The position numbers and the translations under genes are program-made. A stretch of DNA of 64,000 bases, from the NCBI GenBank assembly GCA_030248215.1, contig JASANG010002035.1:1-64000 (forward strand), written 5' to 3'. The stretch comes from Enoplolaimus lenunculus (Eukaryota; Nematoda; Enoplea; Enoplida; Thoracostomopsidae). The notes beneath the pieces were generated by a model. The model made no database searches, was not told where the DNA came from, and was given only the letters and a program-made list of their open reading frames with translations. Positions 63,958-64,000 of this stretch are shown in pieces; positions within the stretch are counted from its first letter, which is position 1, and every line of letters starts with the position of its first letter.

Positions 63958-64000
63958 GGTTGTTTTTCTTTATACGAACTAATATTTTTAGGTTATTTTG

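Overview
This is a eukaryotic, AT-rich nuclear window from an invertebrate, most likely a nematode. Genes are split into many short exons with GT-AG introns, intergenic space is packed with short transposon-derived repeats, and TTAGGC, the nematode telomere hexamer, recurs many times. Those hexamers sit inside interspersed elements, not at a chromosome end, so the nematode assignment is an inference. No bacterial features, CRISPR arrays or rRNAs were found, and no retroviral or LTR element was recognised.

Three genes are well supported. (1) 2458-18355 (+) is a complete 28-exon gene for a UBE3B-type HECT E3 ubiquitin ligase (1108 aa: IQ motif, helical middle, HECT domain with catalytic Cys1076). 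Every exon junction keeps phase, including a 20-nt microexon. (2) 24300-25317 (-) is a two-exon gene for a 128-aa secreted Gly/Tyr-rich protein with a signal peptide and an RTKR processing site. A perfect 32-bp palindrome lies 78 bp upstream of its start codon. (3) 61049 to the right edge (+) holds the first three exons of a DEG/ENaC cation channel subunit; the second transmembrane segment lies outside the window.

A fourth gene, 29792-45156 (+), is predicted from seven phase-compatible exons encoding 455 aa. It has a very basic SR/RK-rich block followed by an acidic linker and a folded-looking C-terminus; I do not recognise the family. One good-looking exon in its span (32101-32223) does not fit this model. 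Two weaker candidate exons lie on the minus strand at 55.5-56.7 kb.

Layout: 1-867 large foldback repeat; 0.9-2.5 kb nothing recognised; 2.5-18.4 kb UBE3B-like gene, whose first intron holds a hAT-type MITE and a LINE relic; 18.4-24.3 kb repeats; 24.3-25.4 kb secreted-protein gene; 25.4-29.8 kb mostly unique non-coding; 29.8-45.2 kb unknown gene with MITE-filled introns; 45.2-61.0 kb repeat-rich intergenic DNA (SINE, 26-bp minisatellite, C-rich tract, several MITEs); 61.0-64 kb channel gene. The genes show no sign of shared regulation or a common pathway. The most distinctive content is a pair of related MITE subfamilies that carry internal TTAGGC arrays, at least ten copies in 64 kb.
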